Part shown: positions 7,264 to 8,655 of the stretch, in pieces
How positions within the stretch are numbered: position 1 is the first letter of the stretch
How the letters are laid out: each line of letters starts with the position of its first letter
Assembly: GCA_038198445.1 (NCBI GenBank)
Contig: JBBPZZ010000142.1
Location: 1-8,655, forward strand
Length of the DNA: 8,655 nucleotides
From: JACDDK01 sp038198445
Lineage (GTDB): Bacteria > Actinomycetota > Rubrobacteria > Rubrobacterales > Rubrobacteraceae
Direction of reading: 5' to 3'
Translations under genes and position numbers: made by a program
Notes under the pieces: model-generated
The model's database searches: none
What the model was told of the DNA's origin: nothing
The model's input: the letters and a program-made list of their open reading frames with translations, nothing else

Positions 7264-7279
7264 GTGGGTCATACTTTAA
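7218..7279. repeat. Perfect 10-base inverted repeat around the RBS and start of the sulfatase-fold gene
   Basis: TTAAAGTATG (7218-7227) and CATACTTTAA (7270-7279) are exact reverse complements separated by 42 bases. The spacer holds the AGGAGA ribosome binding site and the GTG start at 7264, and the right arm lies in codons 3-6. In RNA the stem could extend past one mismatch by four more pairs, two of them G-U. It could act as a translation-controlling hairpin or as paired operator half-sites. Chance cannot be excluded. Confidence 0.55.
7249..7254 (+). promoter_or_regulatory. Shine-Dalgarno site for the sulfatase-fold gene
   Basis: AGGAGA sits just before GTG 7264, with GGAG ending 10 bases upstream of it. 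Together with the twin-arginine signal encoded directly after, it decides this start over ATG 7390, which would remove the whole signal peptide. Confidence 0.75.
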
Positions 7280-8655
7280 CGCGAAGAGAGTTTCTCAAGG
7301 TAGCCGGGGCCGGTACGGCTGGGGCGGCTCTGTTGGGCACCTCGGCGGTCAGCGCGGGGTGCAGTTACCTTCCAACTGGGGGTTCGAGGATGAATGTCGT
7401 GGTGGTTATCATAGACAGCCTTAGGAAAGATCACGTCGGGGCATACGGCAACGACTGGATCCAGACCCCAAACCTCGACGCCCTCGCCAAGGACAGTATG
7501 CTATTCACCCGCGCATACCCGGACTCCATCCCCACCATCTGCGCCCGGCGAGCGATTCACACCGGCACCCGCACCTGGCCCTTCAGGAACTGGGCCCCGG
7601 TCAAGGGCGACACTTTCCAACCCTACGGTTGGCAGCCCGTCCCTCAAGACCAGACCATGCTCTCGGAGATCCTCAAAACAGAGGGTCTGAGCACTAACCT
7701 CGTCACCGACACCCATCACATGTTCAAGGCGTCCTACGACTTCCAGCGGGGCTTCGACACCTTCGACTTCATCCGGGGGCAGGAGAGGGACCACTACCGC
7801 CCGATGTCGTTGGCCCCACAGAAGAAAGTCGACCGTAACACCGTCTCCGGCAACGACAACAGCATGGTGGACAAGGTACGCCAGTACGTTGCGAATACCA
7901 TGGACCGTAAGAGCGAAGAAGACTGGTTCGCTCCGCAGGTCTTCACCTGGGGGGCGAAGTACCTGGAGGCGGTCAAGGAGACAGAGCCGTTCTTCCTCGT
8001 CGTTGACAGCTTCGACGTACACGAGCCGTGGGACCCGCCCAAGAAATACGTGGACCTCTACGACGACTCCTACGACGGTCCCGAGCCCATCGTGCCCAAC
8101 TATTCTGACGCCGGTTGGATCTCCGACCGCGAACTGAAGAGGATGCGCGCCCTCTACGCCGGTGAAGTGACGATGATGGATCACTGGCTAGGGACTTTCC
8201 TCGACAAGATGGAGAGTCTGGGCCTTATGGACAACACCCTGCTCATCCTGCTCTCCGACCACGGCGTCACCCTCGGGGAGCACAACGACACCGGCAAGCC
8301 TTACTGGGCGCTCTACCCCGAGCTTACGGACATCACCTTCATGATCCGTCACCCCGAAGGCAAGGGAGCCGGTAAGACCAGCGACTACTACGCCTCCACC
8401 CACGATGTAGCCCCGACGATACTGGGTTCGATGGGCATGGAGCCGAACCCGCAGATGGAAGGCCAGGACCTCTCGGTGATCCTGGAAGGCAAGAAGCCCA
8501 CGCCGCGCCCACATTTCACCCTGGGCTACGACGAGTACGTCAAGACCCGCGACGACGACTACGCCATGATCAGCCTGAACGACAGCTCGGATGCGAAGCT
8601 CTTCGACCTCAAGAGCGACCCGAATATGGATAAGAACATCGCCGTGAAGCACCCG
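7264..8655 (+). CDS. Tat-exported sulfatase-fold (alkaline phosphatase superfamily) lipoprotein, 3'-truncated
   Basis: The frame is open from GTG 7264 to the window edge (464 codons), so the C-terminus is missing. The N-terminus is a Tat signal: TRREFLKVAGAG (residues 6-17), an Ala/Gly-rich hydrophobic core, then VSAGC with Cys33 as a relaxed lipobox, suggesting an exported, lipid-anchored enzyme. The sulfatase-type fold follows: metal-binding Asp51 in VIIDSLRKDH, the nucleophile region PTICARRAIHTG (90-101), His253 in VHEPWDPP, Asp332-His333 in LLSDHGVTLGEH, then THDVAPTILG and a late LFDLKSDPNMDKNIA that indicates the end is near. Aligned by the trailing Thr-Gly, the formylglycine position of Cys-x-Pro-x-Arg is Thr91, with Arg95 retained. 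Thr nucleophiles are known in phosphodiesterases and phospho-transferases of this superfamily, so phosphoryl rather than sulfate chemistry is inferred. A 190-base gap suggests separate transcription from the cluster. Confidence 0.88.
   Translation, partial: MGHTLTRREFLKVAGAGTAGAALLGTSAVSAGCSYLPTGGSRMNVVVVIIDSLRKDHVGAYGNDWIQTPNLDALAKDSMLFTRAYPDSIPTICARRAIHTGTRTWPFRNWAPVKGDTFQPYGWQPVPQDQTMLSEILKTEGLSTNLVTDTHHMFKASYDFQRGFDTFDFIRGQERDHYRPMSLAPQKKVDRNTVSGNDNSMVDKVRQYVANTMDRKSEEDWFAPQVFTWGAKYLEAVKETEPFFLVVDSFDVHEPWDPPKKYVDLYDDSYDGPEPIVPNYSDAGWISDRELKRMRALYAGEVTMMDHWLGTFLDKMESLGLMDNTLLILLSDHGVTLGEHNDTGKPYWALYPELTDITFMIRHPEGKGAGKTSDYYASTHDVAPTILGSMGMEPNPQMEGQDLSVILEGKKPTPRPHFTLGYDEYVKTRDDDYAMISLNDSSDAKLFDLKSDPNMDKNIAVKHP

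Noticed and set aside
7501..8652. Long open frames on the - strand (7501-8184 and 8188-8652)
   Set aside because: They lie opposite the well-supported sulfatase-fold gene and their translations (Val/His/Gly-rich, no recognisable motifs) look like GC-driven antisense shadows.
2745..8655. Sulfotransferase and sulfatase-like gene as a matched pair that adds and removes sulfate
   Set aside because: The sulfatase-fold enzyme has Thr at the nucleophile position and lacks the Cys/Ser-x-Pro-x-Arg needed for formylglycine. It also sits beyond a 190-base gap and is not coupled to the operon.

Overview
The window reads as a surface-polysaccharide (capsule/exopolysaccharide type) assembly cluster from a high-GC bacterium, with all genes on the + strand. 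GC-rich third codon positions, 4-base gene overlaps, frequent GTG/TTG starts and a Tat-type lipoprotein signal point to a high-GC Gram-positive (Actinomycetota) host. The overall style reminds me of Rubrobacter-like lineages, but that placement is an inference I could not test.

Layout. Positions 1-1140 hold the 3' part of an O-antigen ligase/Wzy-polymerase-like membrane protein cut by the window edge. Then come a Wzx-type flippase (1186-2748, possibly from 1159), a PAPS-dependent sulfotransferase (2745-3695), a GT-B/GT4-like glycosyltransferase (3692-4816) and a WecG/TagA/CpsF-family glycosyltransferase (4824-5603). These five are spaced as one operon: 18 or 45 bases, then 4-base overlaps at ATGA and TTGA, then 7 bases. 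A 129-base gap precedes a long (WbaP/WcaJ-like) polyprenyl-phosphate sugar-1-phosphate transferase (5733-7073), which ends in three consecutive in-frame stops. After a 190-base gap, a Tat-exported, probably lipid-anchored sulfatase-fold enzyme starts at GTG 7264 and runs off the right edge still open.

How they work together. The sugar-1-phosphate transferase would load the first sugar onto undecaprenyl phosphate at the inner face of the membrane. The WecG/TagA-like enzyme and the GT4-like enzyme would extend the lipid-linked unit, and the sulfotransferase would probably sulfate a sugar in it. The flippase would export the unit and the Wzy/ligase-like protein would polymerise or attach it outside. 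The exported sulfatase-fold enzyme would act outside the membrane. Its nucleophile position is Thr rather than the Cys/Ser that becomes formylglycine, so it is better read as a phospho-transferase or hydrolase candidate than as a true sulfatase.

I see no mobile elements, CRISPR arrays, tRNA or rRNA genes. The points most worth a second look are the Thr-type sulfatase fold, the perfect 10-base inverted repeat bracketing its ribosome binding site and start codon, and the sulfotransferase inside a Wzx/Wzy cluster. Nothing here clearly amounts to a wholly new system.
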